The notes under the pieces: model-generated
Database searches by the model: none
What the model was told of the DNA's origin: nothing
Seen by the model: only the letters and a program-made list of their open reading frames with translations
Shown here: piece after piece, positions 43,391-52,894 of the stretch
Layout: each line of letters starts with the position of its first letter
Position numbering within the stretch: position 1 is the stretch's first letter
Origin: Paenibacillus sp. W2I17
GTDB lineage: Bacteria > Bacillota > Bacilli > Paenibacillales > Paenibacillaceae
Direction: 5' to 3'
NCBI RefSeq assembly: GCF_030815985.1
Contig: NZ_JAUSXM010000001.1
Location: forward strand, 1,364,001 to 1,428,000
DNA length: 64,000 nt
Program-made: the position numbers and the translations under genes

Positions 43391-43408
43391 CCCGGAAGGA
43401 TAGTGTAA

Positions 43409-43777
43409 ATGATGAGTATGGCTGAATACCACGGTAAAGTTAAAAACATTCAAGATACCCCTTTTGGATATACGTTGTCTGTCATTGGTGGCAAATGGAA
43501 AATGGTGATTATGTATCTTCTGGCTGATAACCAGCCTGTTCGTTTCAATGAACTAAAAAGACAGATTGGCGCCATCACGTATAAAACATTGAGTTCACAG
43601 CTTAAAGAATTGGAAGCAGATGGTATGGTGGAGCGGAAAGAATATCCCCAAGTCCCTCCTAAAGTCGAGTACCGTCTGACAGCCAAAGCTGAAACGTTAT
43701 TGCCCGTTTTGGAAGGACTATGCGAATGGGGTGTCCAACATCAAGAACCTCCGATCAATAATAGCGCAACGGATTGA
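43409..43777 (+). CDS. HxlR family transcriptional regulator
   Basis: The 122-residue protein has the family pattern GYTLSVIGGKWKMVIMYLLA, RFNELKRQIGAITYKTLSSQ and the wing VPPKVEYRLTAKAETLLPVL. It lacks the N-terminal redox Cys of YodB/HypR. GGAAGGA precedes the first of three nearby ATG codons; MMSMAEYHGK is therefore uncertain by two or three residues. It is divergent from an arginase-family gene, its likely target. Confidence 0.88.
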   Translation: MMSMAEYHGKVKNIQDTPFGYTLSVIGGKWKMVIMYLLADNQPVRFNELKRQIGAITYKTLSSQLKELEADGMVERKEYPQVPPKVEYRLTAKAETLLPVLEGLCEWGVQHQEPPINNSATD

Positions 43778-43836
43778 ACGCTTTTGTCTATATTTTCAGA
43801 TGAGATAATTGGAGTAAATGAAGTATGTTAAAATGC

Positions 43837-43864
43837 AAAAAGTCGCCAATCGGCGACTTTTTTT
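43837..43864. terminator. Terminator between the HxlR and GNAT genes
   Basis: AAAAAGTCGCC and GGCGACTTTTT close on AATC, with A and T tracts both sides. It serves the convergent genes. Confidence 0.85.
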
Positions 43865-43920
43865 ACTTTTATCTTGTGTTCCTCTGTCCGTTCAGCAAAT
43901 AAAAGCTGTGATTCGTAGAA

Positions 43921-44391
43921 TTATACTTTTTCGTGTACCAGATCTTTCTGGTAGGCCAACACTCTGTCCCAATTGCCACTGAAAACAGGAATTCGATAAT
44001 ACCCTACACGCTCATACAGCGCTGCAGCTTCTGGTTGCAAGGGACCTGTTTGCAGTTTCAGATTGGTATAACCAAGTTCGTTCGCAAGACGCTCTGCCTC
44101 GGCCAATATAGCCTGGGCAATCCCTTTACGGCGGTAACCACTGCGTGTATACATGCGTTTAACTTCTACAGATGTATCATCAAGGGGTCTAAGTGCTCCG
44201 CAACCGACCGGATACCCGTCGATCCTAGCAACGATAAAAGCCGCACGTGGCACCTCAACGTCTGATAGTTGAAATCCCGCCGTTCCATCACCGCCATATA
44301 ACAAACCGAGTTCTTCACTCAGTTCCTTGATCAATAACAGCGAATCCTCGCTCCGAATATCTTCAGCTGCTGCATGCACGATATGTGTCAT
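43921..44391 (-). CDS. GNAT family N-acetyltransferase
   Basis: The 156-residue protein has the acetyl-CoA binding motif A, VKRMYTRSGYRRKGIAQAIL (about residues 80-99), and the motif B end LYERVGYYRIPVF. The N-terminal half has RAAFIVARIDGYPVGCGALR. The ATG has a GGGGG stretch upstream. It would transfer an acetyl group to a small amine or peptide; the substrate is unknown. It is transcribed alone. Confidence 0.9.
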   Translation of the reverse strand: MTHIVHAAAEDIRSEDSLLLIKELSEELGLLYGGDGTAGFQLSDVEVPRAAFIVARIDGYPVGCGALRPLDDTSVEVKRMYTRSGYRRKGIAQAILAEAERLANELGYTNLKLQTGPLQPEAAALYERVGYYRIPVFSGNWDRVLAYQKDLVHEKV

Positions 44392-44609
44392 CCCACATAC
44401 CCCCTTTATCTTATTGGACTTATTGGTTTTGATGATATATCTAAATTATCATTCCCAACAGCTAGCGTCAATTCTCCCATTCATTGAATATTTCTATAAG
44501 TACACCCTATAAGTACCCGAACGTATCTTTTTGCAGTCTTTATTCGTTTACATAAGAAATATAACAAGCAACAATGTATATGAATTTCAACTCTCGGAGG
44601 TCTGATATT

Positions 44610-45263
44610 ATGGAAATTTCAAAGGGAATAGCGATGCTTCAGCTTGATTTTGAGGGGAATTTGATTCACCCTGTTCTGTTATGGGATGAAGAAATAGTTG
44701 TGTTAATTGATACCGGATTCCCTGGACAATATGACGATTTGCGTATCGCACTCGAAAAGATTGGTGTGCCGATCAGCCAACTTAAAGCAGTGATTTTGAC
44801 ACATCAGGATGTGGACCATATAGGCTGTCTTCCCGAGATTTTGAAAGAGTGTGGCTCACAAGTCAAGATATATGCGCATGAGCTGGATAAACCGTACATT
44901 GAGGGACAGCTCCCTCTTCTCAAAGACGGTCACCTTGAGCATCCTCCAAAGGGAAAAGTGGATGAAACGGTTACTGATGGTCAGGAACTGCCGTTTTGCG
45001 GTGGAATTCGCGTTATTCATACACCTGGTCATACGCCAGGTCATATCAGTCTATATTTGATGGGCAGCAAGACGCTCATCGCCGGAGATTCAATGTATAG
45101 TGTAGACGGCATGCTTGGAGGCATTCATGAACCTACTACACTGGATATCGAAACGGCTCGTTGCTCCTTAAAGAAGTATATGGAACTCGACATTACATCT
45201 GTGGTTTGTTATCACGGAGGACTAACTCATAGGAATGTAAATGAACAGATCTCAGGGCTATAA
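44610..45263 (+). CDS. MBL-fold metallo-hydrolase
   Basis: The 217-residue protein has the metallo-beta-lactamase fold. ILTHQDVDHIG is the first metal motif, in which the usual second His is Asp (HxDxDH), a variant common in Bacillales proteins. GHTPGHISLY and AGDSMYSVDGM supply further ligands. GGAGG precedes the ATG giving MEISKGIAM; an ATG 12 codons upstream lies before the ribosome site and is rejected. Relatives hydrolyse thioesters, lactones or phosphodiesters. The gene is alone. Confidence 0.88.
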   Translation: MEISKGIAMLQLDFEGNLIHPVLLWDEEIVVLIDTGFPGQYDDLRIALEKIGVPISQLKAVILTHQDVDHIGCLPEILKECGSQVKIYAHELDKPYIEGQLPLLKDGHLEHPPKGKVDETVTDGQELPFCGGIRVIHTPGHTPGHISLYLMGSKTLIAGDSMYSVDGMLGGIHEPTTLDIETARCSLKKYMELDITSVVCYHGGLTHRNVNEQISGL

Positions 45264-45364
45264 AATGAACTAACGAATATTTACACTGGACACTCCGATG
45301 ACAGAACAACCTTCCGATTGCTGTTATCCCCAGATTTTTTTGATTCTTTTTATAAAGGGTAAAT

Positions 45365-45425
45365 CCGAGCATAGCGTATGCTTCCGATGTAGCTTTCTTG
45401 CAGAAAGCTTGTAGGCGAATGCTCC
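45365..45425. repeat. Compound inverted repeat, likely interspersed element
   Basis: AGCTTTC/GAAAGCT (45391-45409) form an inner hairpin around TTGCA, enclosed by GAGCAT/ATGCTC (45367-45372 and 45419-45424). The intervening CTTCCGATGT and TGTAGGCGA face each other but pair poorly. It is the only notable content of the 230-bp gap between two genes and resembles short intergenic repeats seen in Paenibacillus genomes. No second copy was seen in this window. Confidence 0.4.
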
Positions 45426-45494
45426 GCTTCTTCAGATTCTTTCTGTCCTCTTCGTTATGTGTAAATGTTTAGTTCAATTTATATAGTTAAGGGT

Positions 45495-46118
45495 TTATTG
45501 TTTGGCAAACTGTAAAATTGCTGTAGCCGCACGAATTCGCAGCTCTTCTTCTTCACTGTGTAACGCTTCTCTCAGCACATGAAGAGCTGTTTGAATCGTG
45601 GCTTCATCTACTCCTGTTGAGAGAGAGTTGGTTGCTTCGGCTGTTATACTGACTGCAAGACCTCGATCCAGCTGTGCTTGTGATATGGGATACTCAAATT
45701 TCGCAAGGATGGATGAGTCTTTTTGCAGTGCCTGCACTTTGTCATTCAGCTCAGCGAGAGGAATACGACCCAACCATGTAACTCCGCGACGGTGACAGAT
45801 CAAGTCGTTTTCTGTGCCAGCGGAATCGTCGTAATAATAATCCCCGATATCCCCAACATACGTCCATTCATCATCGCTAATTAATACATAATCTCCATCC
45901 TGCATGAGGTTAACAAACATATGTAGTGTCGCGAGTGTGCTCGCCAATTCTGCTTCATCCAAGGGATAGTGTTGAACCAACTGTTCCTTCCATAACCCCG
46001 GGGGCGTTTGCTCCAGATCCCCTGTACCTGACCAAGCAATACCAATATAATTGTCTTCCAAAAAGGATGTTACTCTATTGATTCCATGCACGGTCGACTG
46101 GATATGATACAGATTCAT
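45495..46118 (-). CDS. Conserved-looking protein of unknown function with possible PUA/EVE-like fold
   Basis: The 207-residue protein starts at an ATG after AAGGAAGG (MNLYHIQSTVHGINRVTSFL). The first 150 residues are beta-rich, with IGIAWSGTGDLEQTPPG, DGDYVLISDDEWTYVGDIGD and VTWLGRIPLAELNDKVQAL. The order of GIxWxGxGDL, a 'YVxxI' strand and a 'WxGRI' strand recalls the nucleic-acid-binding N-terminal domains of Mrr/EVE-like restriction proteins. The C-terminal 40 residues (HVLREALHSEEEELRIRAAT) look like a HEAT-type helix pair. No membrane segment or catalytic motif is visible. Function is not known. Confidence 0.7.
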   Translation of the reverse strand: MNLYHIQSTVHGINRVTSFLEDNYIGIAWSGTGDLEQTPPGLWKEQLVQHYPLDEAELASTLATLHMFVNLMQDGDYVLISDDEWTYVGDIGDYYYDDSAGTENDLICHRRGVTWLGRIPLAELNDKVQALQKDSSILAKFEYPISQAQLDRGLAVSITAEATNSLSTGVDEATIQTALHVLREALHSEEEELRIRAATAILQFAKQ

Positions 46119-46244
46119 GCGTACCGCCTTCCTTTCTTTCAATCATTCGTATGAACATAGTTAACCATTGTAACATTAGTGGGGTCTATTTCAAACGTAA
46201 TGACTTCTTCAAGTTCTATACTTCATGCTGAACACACCTTTGGA

Positions 46245-46273
46245 TATAGCCTCAGGCTATAACTAGGTATAAT
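46245..46273 (+). promoter_or_regulatory. metE promoter region with TATAGCC-TCA-GGCTATA operator
   Basis: A perfect 7-bp inverted repeat (46245-46261) sits where the -35 should be, 7 bp before TATAAT (46268-46273). There is no good -35 hexamer, so activation by a LysR-type (MetR/MtaR-like) regulator is the likely reading. No SAM riboswitch or T-box was recognised. Confidence 0.55.
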
Positions 46274-46346
46274 TTAATGGAATTACATTATAACTCCGAA
46301 TCTGTGATAAATTTTGTGTAACATAAAAGCAGAGGGGTTTTATACG

Positions 46347-48641
46347 ATGACTAAAAGTAGTGTATTGGGATATCCGCGTATTGGTGCTGATCGGGAATGG
46401 AAGAAAGCGTTGGAAGCGTTCTGGGCAGGCAAGCTGGAGGAAACAGCATTTCACGCACGTTTGCAGGAGATTCGCATAGATCATTTGCGCAAACAACAAG
46501 CAAAAGGCATCGACATCATTCCGGTGAATGACTTTAGCTATTATGATCATATCCTGGATACGGCCGTGATGTTTGGCATTATTCCTAAACGTTTTGCTTA
46601 TGATGGTGGTTCCGTTCCATTGTCCGTATATTACGGCATTGCCCGGGGAACGAAAGATGCTGCAGCAAGCGAAATGACAAAATGGTTTAACACCAACTAT
46701 CACTACATAGTACCTGAACTGGACGGGGCTTCCCCAACTCTGACGGAGAACAAGCCACTTCTCGCTTATCGTGAAGCAAAAGAAAAACTCGGCATTGAAG
46801 GCAAGCCGGTTATCGTTGGACCGTTAACCTTCCTGAAGCTCTCCAAAGGCTATGATAAATCCGAGACAGACGCTTGGTTGGACCGCTTGCTTCCACTCTA
46901 TACTCAATTGCTTCAGGAACTTGCAAGTGAAGGCGTTCAGTGGGTGCAGGTCGACGAACCTATTCTGGTAACCAAATTAAGCGATGAAGACGTACAGCGT
47001 CTGAATAAAATATATAAAACATTTGCAGCAGCCGTTCCAGGCCTGAATATCATGCTGCAAACGTACTTTGAATCTGTCGAAAACTACAACGATATTGTTG
47101 CACTGCCAGTTCAAGGTGTAGGACTTGATTTTGTACACGGACTCTCTGGTAACACACAATCTATTCGGACATCCGGTTTCCCGGCAGACAAAGTGCTCGG
47201 TGCAGGTATTATTGATGGACGTGGGATCTGGAAAGCTTCCCTTCAAGCAAAACTGAACTTGCTGAATGAACTGACTGAGTTCGTGACACCTGAACGTATC
47301 ATCGTGCAATCATCTTGCAGCCTGCTGCATGTGCCAGTTACGACAGACCGTGAGGCAAAACTTACATCCGAACTGAAGAATGCACTCGCATTTGCAGATG
47401 AAAAGCTGGATGAGATTGTTCTTTTGACTACAGCCTTATCTTCACCAAGTGCAGAGATTACCGCTAAAATTAACGAAGCAGAGCTTCCTCTTCAGGCGCT
47501 TCAACAATCCGAAGATCGGAACCGTACCGCTGTACAGAAAGCCGTTGCTTCCATCAGTGTTCAACAGCCAGAGCGCTCCCGTCCTTTTGCAGAGCGTCAT
47601 GAAGCCCAACAGGCCAAATGGCAATTGCCACTCTTCCCGACAACAACGATTGGTAGTTTCCCACAATCTGCTGAAGTCAGAAAAGCACGTCAGTTGTGGC
47701 GCAAGGGTGAGTTGAACAACGAACAGTATGCTGCCTTCATCCGGGAGCAGATTGATATCTGGATTAAGATTCAAGAAGAGATCGGAATTGACGTATTGGT
47801 ACATGGTGAGTTTGAGCGTACCGACATGGTTGAATTCTTTGGCGAGAAACTTGCCGGTTTTGCCTTTACACAGTTTGGATGGGTACAATCATATGGTTCA
47901 CGTTGCGTGAAGCCACCTATTATCTTCGGTGATGTTGCATTTACGGGTGAAATGACAGTGGAAGAAACGAAATATGCTCAATCGCAGACAGAGCGTCCTG
48001 TCAAAGGCATGCTGACTGGCCCGATTACCATCATGAACTGGTCATTCGTACGCGAAGACATTGCTCGTGAGCAGATTGCCTATCAATTGGCGTATGCGTT
48101 GAGACAGGAAGTCGAAGCACTTGAACAGGCAGGCATTGGTATGATTCAGGTTGACGAGCCGGCTGTTCGTGAAGGGCTTCCGTTGAAAGAAAATGAACAA
48201 GCGGATTACCTGGCTTGGGCAGTTAAAGCGTTCCGTATCTCCACGTGCACGGTGCATGAAACGACTCAAATCCATACGCATATGTGCTATTGCGAATTCC
48301 ATGACATGATTGATTCCATTGAAGCTATGGACGCGGATGTTATCTCCATTGAGACATCCCGTAGTCACGGTGAACTGATTCATAGTTTTGAAGAAAATAC
48401 GTATGAGCTCGGTATCGGTCTTGGCGTATATGATATCCATAGTCCACGGGTTCCAAGTGTGGATGAAATGAGCAGCATGATTGAACGCGCTCTGCGTGTT
48501 CTTGATCCGAAGCTGTTCTGGATTAACCCGGACTGCGGATTGAAAACCCGTGGACAGGAAGAAACGGTTGCTTCCCTGCGTAACATGGTTGACGCAACCA
48601 GAATCGCTCGTACCAATCACGCTTCAGCTGCTGTATTGTAA
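46347..48641 (+). CDS. metE: Cobalamin-independent methionine synthase
   Basis: The 764-residue protein has the two-barrel MetE architecture. The N-terminal half opens with [20 protein letters not shown], and the C-terminal catalytic barrel carries the zinc ligands in HTHMCYCEF (His, Cys), [11 protein letters not shown] and the last Cys in [25 protein letters not shown] is the methyltetrahydrofolate/homocysteine site. It transfers a methyl group from 5-methyl-THF triglutamate to homocysteine. The ATG follows GAGGGG. It is monocistronic and ends at a strong terminator. The operator at 46245-46273 suggests control by a LysR-type protein. Confidence 0.96.
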   Translation: MTKSSVLGYPRIGADREWKKALEAFWAGKLEETAFHARLQEIRIDHLRKQQAKGIDIIPVNDFSYYDHILDTAVMFGIIPKRFAYDGGSVPLSVYYGIARGTKDAAASEMTKWFNTNYHYIVPELDGASPTLTENKPLLAYREAKEKLGIEGKPVIVGPLTFLKLSKGYDKSETDAWLDRLLPLYTQLLQELASEGVQWVQVDEPILVTKLSDEDVQRLNKIYKTFAAAVPGLNIMLQTYFESVENYNDIVALPVQGVGLDFVHGLSGNTQSIRTSGFPADKVLGAGIIDGRGIWKASLQAKLNLLNELTEFVTPERIIVQSSCSLLHVPVTTDREAKLTSELKNALAFADEKLDEIVLLTTALSSPSAEITAKINEAELPLQALQQSEDRNRTAVQKAVASISVQQPERSRPFAERHEAQQAKWQLPLFPTTTIGSFPQSAEVRKARQLWRKGELNNEQYAAFIREQIDIWIKIQEEIGIDVLVHGEFERTDMVEFFGEKLAGFAFTQFGWVQSYGSRCVKPPIIFGDVAFTGEMTVEETKYAQSQTERPVKGMLTGPITIMNWSFVREDIAREQIAYQLAYALRQEVEALEQAGIGMIQVDEPAVREGLPLKENEQADYLAWAVKAFRISTCTVHETTQIHTHMCYCEFHDMIDSIEAMDADVISIETSRSHGELIHSFEENTYELGIGLGVYDIHSPRVPSVDEMSSMIERALRVLDPKLFWINPDCGLKTRGQEETVASLRNMVDATRIARTNHASAAVL

Positions 48642-48671
48642 TCGGCTGCGAAGCAGCATAACTTCAAAAGT

Positions 48672-48714
48672 AAAGCCGGACACCCCTTCGTTAAACGGGT
48701 GTCCGGCTTTTTAT
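48672..48714 (+). terminator. Terminator of metE
   Basis: A perfect 14-bp stem, AAAGCCGGACACCC with GGGTGTCCGGCTTT, is followed by T5. It lies 30 bp after the stop. Confidence 0.92.
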
Positions 48715-48817
48715 GCTTTTATTATTGTAGTTACTTTTAACGTACATTCATTTCACTTGTAACATGGCGACCTTTAGCGTTCCTGCCCCTTTTCTCACCA
48801 CCATCCAACGCTTACGA

Positions 48818-49360
48818 CTAGATACTCTCTTCCAGCCATTGCTGCAACGGTGTATCTTCGGTCAGTTCACCGAGCAGTATGTGACGGAACTCCCCATCCC
48901 TATCAATGACCATTGTTGCGGGCAAACCTGTAATACGATACATACCTGATATGTTGCCTGTCACATCAATTATCACCGGGAAATCAAACGCGAGCTTATT
49001 CATAAACTCACGAATCGTGCCCTTCGATTCCCCCACGTTAACAAACAGGGTTTCCACGTCGTTCTGATAGTCCTGAGCAATCTGGTGAACGAGTGGCATC
49101 TCCCTTACACAAGGTGTGCACCATGATGCCCAAAAGTTAATCATGACGGCTTTGCCCCGATAATCCGACAGCTTGACTTGTTCGCCTGCTGAATTAACCG
49201 CTGTGAACTCAGGGGCTACGGCACCAGCTTCAATGGCGTTGCCTCGCTGAGATTCGGGTGTCGATACATTTTCGAAAATGGCCCATGTACCTGCGAGCAA
49301 TGCGACCACACCAATCAAAATTGTAAGTGTACGTCTGCTTTTAAAACTCTTTTTCTGCAA
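48818..49360 (-). CDS. TlpA/ResA-type thiol-disulfide reductase, membrane anchored
   Basis: The 180-residue protein has one N-terminal membrane helix (TLTILIGVVALLAGTWAIFE) and an extracytoplasmic thioredoxin fold with WASWCTPCVREMP as the CxxC active site. The start is taken as a TTG with AAGGTGAG six bases upstream; a GTG five codons earlier overlaps the ATPase stop (GTGA) but has no ribosome site. It is the last gene of the nos-type operon and probably reduces copper-binding Cys of the accessory proteins or handles cytochrome thiols. Assignment of fold and active site is firm; partner is inference. Confidence 0.88.
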   Translation of the reverse strand: MQKKSFKSRRTLTILIGVVALLAGTWAIFENVSTPESQRGNAIEAGAVAPEFTAVNSAGEQVKLSDYRGKAVMINFWASWCTPCVREMPLVHQIAQDYQNDVETLFVNVGESKGTIREFMNKLAFDFPVIIDVTGNISGMYRITGLPATMVIDRDGEFRHILLGELTEDTPLQQWLEESI

Positions 49361-49371
49361 TAAACTCACCT

Positions 49372-50085
49372 TCACTTTAAACCAAGACTTTGATGAAATG
49401 CTGCATGGAGCGAACCGAATTGATCACAAAAGTCGTGAGTAGAACCCTCTCCAACATTACGTCCATGGTTCATGAATATCACCTGATCCGCAATGTCGTC
49501 TGCGATCTCCAGCTGATGGGTTGAGAACACGACCATGTGACCATCCTGTTTGATTCCCTTGAGCAGCTGAGTTAATTCCTGCATCCAGAATGGGTCCAAT
49601 CCATTTGTTGGCTCATCCATGATGAGAAGCGGAGGTTTGGACAGTACAGCCTGGGCGAATAACACACGTTGGCGCATGCCTTTGGAGAAGGTCGTAACCC
49701 GGTTTTTCTTTTGATCCTCCAAACCTACCATGGTCAGTACTTCCTGTACTCTTTCCTTGGGAACTTTCCTCAGAGAAGCCCAGAATAGAAGCATTTCCTC
49801 CGCACTCAGTCCTTGATTAAATTGATAATCGTCCGGCATGTATCCAATCTGCTCTGAATAACGCTTGCGCTCCTTCAACCATCGCACATTGTTCACCGCA
49901 ACCTCACCGGAGGTAGGCCGAAGAATTCCTGCGATCATACGCAGCACTGTGCTCTTTCCTGCACCATTCCCTCCACAGAGGGCAAGCACTTGGCCTGAAG
50001 TAATGCGAAAGGAGATATCCTCAACAATTGGTTGCTTTTTAATGGATTTGCACAATCCCATCACTTCGAGTCCCACCTTATCCAT
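49372..50085 (-). CDS. ABC transporter ATP-binding protein, NosF-like
   Basis: The 237-residue protein has Walker A GGNGAGKSTVLRMIAG (about residue 40), the signature FSKGMRQRVLFAQAVL, Walker B LLIMDEPTNGLD and the H-loop STHQLE. It lies downstream of the permease gene, with an 8-bp overlap. With that permease it forms the NosFY-type exporter needed for copper-site or sulfur delivery to nitrous oxide reductase in organisms with NosZ. GAGGGGG precedes the ATG. Nos assignment rests on the nosD-nosL neighbours. Confidence 0.9.
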   Translation of the reverse strand: MDKVGLEVMGLCKSIKKQPIVEDISFRITSGQVLALCGGNGAGKSTVLRMIAGILRPTSGEVAVNNVRWLKERKRYSEQIGYMPDDYQFNQGLSAEEMLLFWASLRKVPKERVQEVLTMVGLEDQKKNRVTTFSKGMRQRVLFAQAVLSKPPLLIMDEPTNGLDPFWMQELTQLLKGIKQDGHMVVFSTHQLEIADDIADQVIFMNHGRNVGEGSTHDFCDQFGSLHAAFHQSLGLK

Positions 50086-50902
50086 GAGAACGCCCCCTCT
50101 CCCAGATCGCGTAAACAGCCAGGACAGAGCAGGTTATCCAGAACAGGCATATCCCGATGAAGATCCAACTGCCACTTGGTTGTTGCACCCACTCCACCCA
50201 TCGATAATATTCTGGTCCCAGAATGGAGCCGCCCCCAAGTTTGATCACGACATACAAACGCACCAGCTCGGCCGGATTGATGAGCGTTAGCATAACCAGC
50301 AGCGGTTTCACCCACAGATAAGGCATCAGTCCCAGCACAGAGAGCAATAAGGTCGGCCACCCAATGACAGCGAAAAACCATACGGTCACCGAGATCGTTA
50401 ACGCCTGCCACCGATTGCGCGACAACGAACCGATAAATAGCGCCAACGTCAGGAATAACAACACCAGTCCACACGAGAATGCCAGAAAGAGAAGATATGT
50501 CATGGCATCCAGTGGATTCCCGATTACTCCGCTAATGACCCCCATCAGGCCGTATCCAAACGCAACAATGGTAATTAAAACAATCGACAGCCCAAGATAC
50601 TTGCCCACAATAAAAGACATCGTGCCGATGGGATACGTGGACAGCAGCTGCCAGCTACCGTCTTCCTTTTCGGATGTTAGTGAGAAGGAACCGAGGAATA
50701 GCGTCATTAATGGTAAGAGGTAAAGAATGAGATTCAACATCGAACCTGTGGTGCCCGAATATCCTTCAACCAGATTCTGTGAATTCAAGAGTAACAAGCT
50801 TAAGCTAAAGGTACAAAAAAGGATCAGAAACGAATACGCCCAAGGATTGCGAAATCCCATCTTCACTTCTCGTCTTGCAATCTGTATCATATCTGACATC
50901 AT
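50078..50902 (-). CDS. ABC transporter permease, NosY-like
   Basis: The 274-residue protein has six membrane helices, with the first at PWAYSFLILFCTFSLSLLLL. The segment LPLMTLFLGSFSLTSEKEDG is typical of ABC-2-type permeases of the NosY/YhaP group. It pairs with the ATPase immediately downstream. A GGTGATCA stretch lies before the first of two adjacent ATG codons. It lies between nosL-like and the ATPase gene in one operon. Confidence 0.88.
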   Translation of the reverse strand: MMSDMIQIARREVKMGFRNPWAYSFLILFCTFSLSLLLLNSQNLVEGYSGTTGSMLNLILYLLPLMTLFLGSFSLTSEKEDGSWQLLSTYPIGTMSFIVGKYLGLSIVLITIVAFGYGLMGVISGVIGNPLDAMTYLLFLAFSCGLVLLFLTLALFIGSLSRNRWQALTISVTVWFFAVIGWPTLLLSVLGLMPYLWVKPLLVMLTLINPAELVRLYVVIKLGGGSILGPEYYRWVEWVQQPSGSWIFIGICLFWITCSVLAVYAIWERGRSHG

Positions 50903-50927
50903 TGATCACCATTTTCTATTGTCATTC

Positions 50928-51509
50928 CTAGTGGCCTGACTCTTCTTTCTTCTCACCTTCCTGGTGCATCTCATTACTGTCTCCTTCATCATCATGTCCG
51001 TGCTCACCATGCCCATGTTCACCCATCATGTCCATATTCTCTGTGTTCTGCTTCCAGTCATGAGAAGCAAGATCCTCAGCGGTCATAATGGTTCCCACAC
51101 CTTGCTCTGCAATGAAAGCTTCAGCCGAGGGCTTGTCCTTAAAGTTAAGAATTCCATAGGCCATAGGCGTACGTAATGAAGCGTCGTATACATACGTGGC
51201 TTTGCTGTATTCAATCCATTCCTTGTCATTATAATCACGTACATAGTCCATACCGATGTTATCTGTGCCATTTTCTGTTTTCCACTGGTTCATGCAGCCG
51301 ATATCATCGAACTTGTAATTTTGGCCGTCTTTCGTAGTGAGCTGTGTTGCATATGCGTCGTCCTTCACCTGCATTTTACAGATCGCACAGATGTCCACGT
51401 CTTCATTGATCGGCAATGCCGCGTATTTTGTTCCGCAAGCGGTTAACAATACCATGCCAAACATAAGTACCATGACCAATGTCCATCTTCTGTTCAAGCC
51501 TTTGTTCAT
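50928..51509 (-). CDS. nosL: Nitrous oxide reductase accessory lipoprotein NosL
   Basis: The 193-residue protein starts MNKGLNRRWTLVMVLMFGMV, a lipoprotein signal ending LLTACG. The mature protein has DVDICAICKMQVKDD, the CxxC-Met copper(I)-binding motif of NosL, and YGILNFKDKPSAEAFIAEQG. The C-terminal 40 residues are His- and Glu-rich (GEHGHGEHGHDDEGD), a further metal-binding tail. NosL carries Cu(I) to NosZ. The ATG overlaps the nosD stop (ATGA), so the genes are coupled. No nosZ lies in the window, so the protein may serve a distant NosZ or a different copper enzyme. Confidence 0.9.
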   Translation of the reverse strand: MNKGLNRRWTLVMVLMFGMVLLTACGTKYAALPINEDVDICAICKMQVKDDAYATQLTTKDGQNYKFDDIGCMNQWKTENGTDNIGMDYVRDYNDKEWIEYSKATYVYDASLRTPMAYGILNFKDKPSAEAFIAEQGVGTIMTAEDLASHDWKQNTENMDMMGEHGHGEHGHDDEGDSNEMHQEGEKKEESGH

Positions 51510-52894
51510 CTTCGTAATACCCCCATATAGATGATTATAAAAGTTGCCATACCCAACAGAACTAACCCGAACATCCACACCATCTTGGAACCTGTAGCAC
51601 TTTCCACTGACATGTGCAGATCAGATTCCGTATCCATGCTCATTCGTGGCGATTTGTCGGTAGTCCATTGTTCTCTGCCTTCTGTAAACAATTCACTCAG
51701 AAAGACCATACCCGGTGATTGGAAAAAGAGCTGATACGCAGAATTTCGACTGACCAGTTGCTCATAAAAAGGATTGATGGCATAGGAAATTTCACTGATT
51801 CCATCCTGATTCAGATCAAGCCCCTGAAAGGAGTCCCAATAATTCTCCATCAGGACATTATTCGGACTATCCAGCGCGGAAGCCTCAATGACATTAGACA
51901 CCAATCGGTTACGTGTAAACTCATTAGCTTCTGCCAGAACCAGCTGGATGCCAACAAAATTCCGAAGCACCGCATTGCCACGGATCTCATTGCCCGATGA
52001 CTCTGCAATATTCATGCCGACACGATTGCCTTCCACTACATTGTTGTGAACAGAGGATTGATGTACGTCATACAACAGAATCCCTTGGGAATGAACATTG
52101 GTACTTTGTTTGCGAAAAGAATTGCCCGATATGACCGTATTCTTGACGCCCATGATCATGGCACCTGTCATGTTCTCCTCTCCGGTATTGTCCATGACAG
52201 TAGAGCCGTCAATGTACATACAGTGGATGCCATACCTTGTATGTAACAACCTGTTATTTTGAACGATAGACTTGCGACTGTTCTCCAGATAGATTCCATC
52301 CCTCATGCTGGTGATCTCATTGGCTTCAATGTAGCTATCATGGGAGTTGTACAGATCAATGCCATTGCCCTTCTGGCCACTGGAAGCAGAATCAGCCCCA
52401 ATCCAAGTAATGTTGTTCCGCTGAATCGTTGCATGACTCGAATTCCGGATGATCATCCCATACCCCTGGGTCTGAATATGCAGATCCGTGATTTCACTGT
52501 TTTTCCCTTCAACCTGAATCGCTGCAGTCTGTTCATTGCTATCATGTTCAATTGTAAAACCGCTCAATTTCACTCCATCCGAGCGAATCATTATCGTAGA
52601 GGTGGCTTCCGCATTAACAACTATGACCGTAGGATCACCCTGAATGGTGATGTTTTTGTCAATCGTCACGGGTCCAGAATAACGACCTGATGTAAGTTCA
52701 ATGACTTCTCCAGGTACAGAACGGTCAATCATAGGCTGAAGGGGAATGAGATCACGATGTCCAGAAGAGGCCATGACTGCACCATGCGGAAGGGATAGTA
52801 GAAGCAACATCATTCCGAGTAGAAAAATTAAACCTGTAACCCGACTCTTCTTACAACTGTTGAATGCATCCAAGCCTGCCCAAGGATTACTCAT
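51506..52894 (-). CDS. nosD: NosD-type periplasmic copper-processing protein
   Basis: The 462-residue protein has an N-terminal signal helix (VTGLIFLLGMMLLLLSLPHG), a long right-handed beta-helix with CASH/PbH1 repeats (IQRNNITWIGADSASSGQKG, RNSSHATIQRN and so on), and a C-terminal membrane helix (MVWMFGLVLLGMATFIIIYM). This is the NosD architecture. It acts outside the membrane with NosF/NosY. The first ATG overlaps the stop of a 36-codon ORF upstream and has no ribosome site, so translation is probably coupled. The operon order is small ORF, nosD, nosL, permease, ATPase, tlpA. Confidence 0.9.
   Translation of the reverse strand: MSNPWAGLDAFNSCKKSRVTGLIFLLGMMLLLLSLPHGAVMASSGHRDLIPLQPMIDRSVPGEVIELTSGRYSGPVTIDKNITIQGDPTVIVVNAEATSTIMIRSDGVKLSGFTIEHDSNEQTAAIQVEGKNSEITDLHIQTQGYGMIIRNSSHATIQRNNITWIGADSASSGQKGNGIDLYNSHDSYIEANEITSMRDGIYLENSRKSIVQNNRLLHTRYGIHCMYIDGSTVMDNTGEENMTGAMIMGVKNTVISGNSFRKQSTNVHSQGILLYDVHQSSVHNNVVEGNRVGMNIAESSGNEIRGNAVLRNFVGIQLVLAEANEFTRNRLVSNVIEASALDSPNNVLMENYWDSFQGLDLNQDGISEISYAINPFYEQLVSRNSAYQLFFQSPGMVFLSELFTEGREQWTTDKSPRMSMDTESDLHMSVESATGSKMVWMFGLVLLGMATFIIIYMGVLRR

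Noticed and set aside
46119..46346. Possible SAM riboswitch or T-box upstream of metE
   Set aside because: No characteristic motif and no terminator hairpin precede metE; a short palindrome and a -10 are seen instead.
48042..48620. 192-codon open frame on the minus strand
   Set aside because: Antisense to the catalytic half of metE, which is intact and conserved; no independent evidence for coding.
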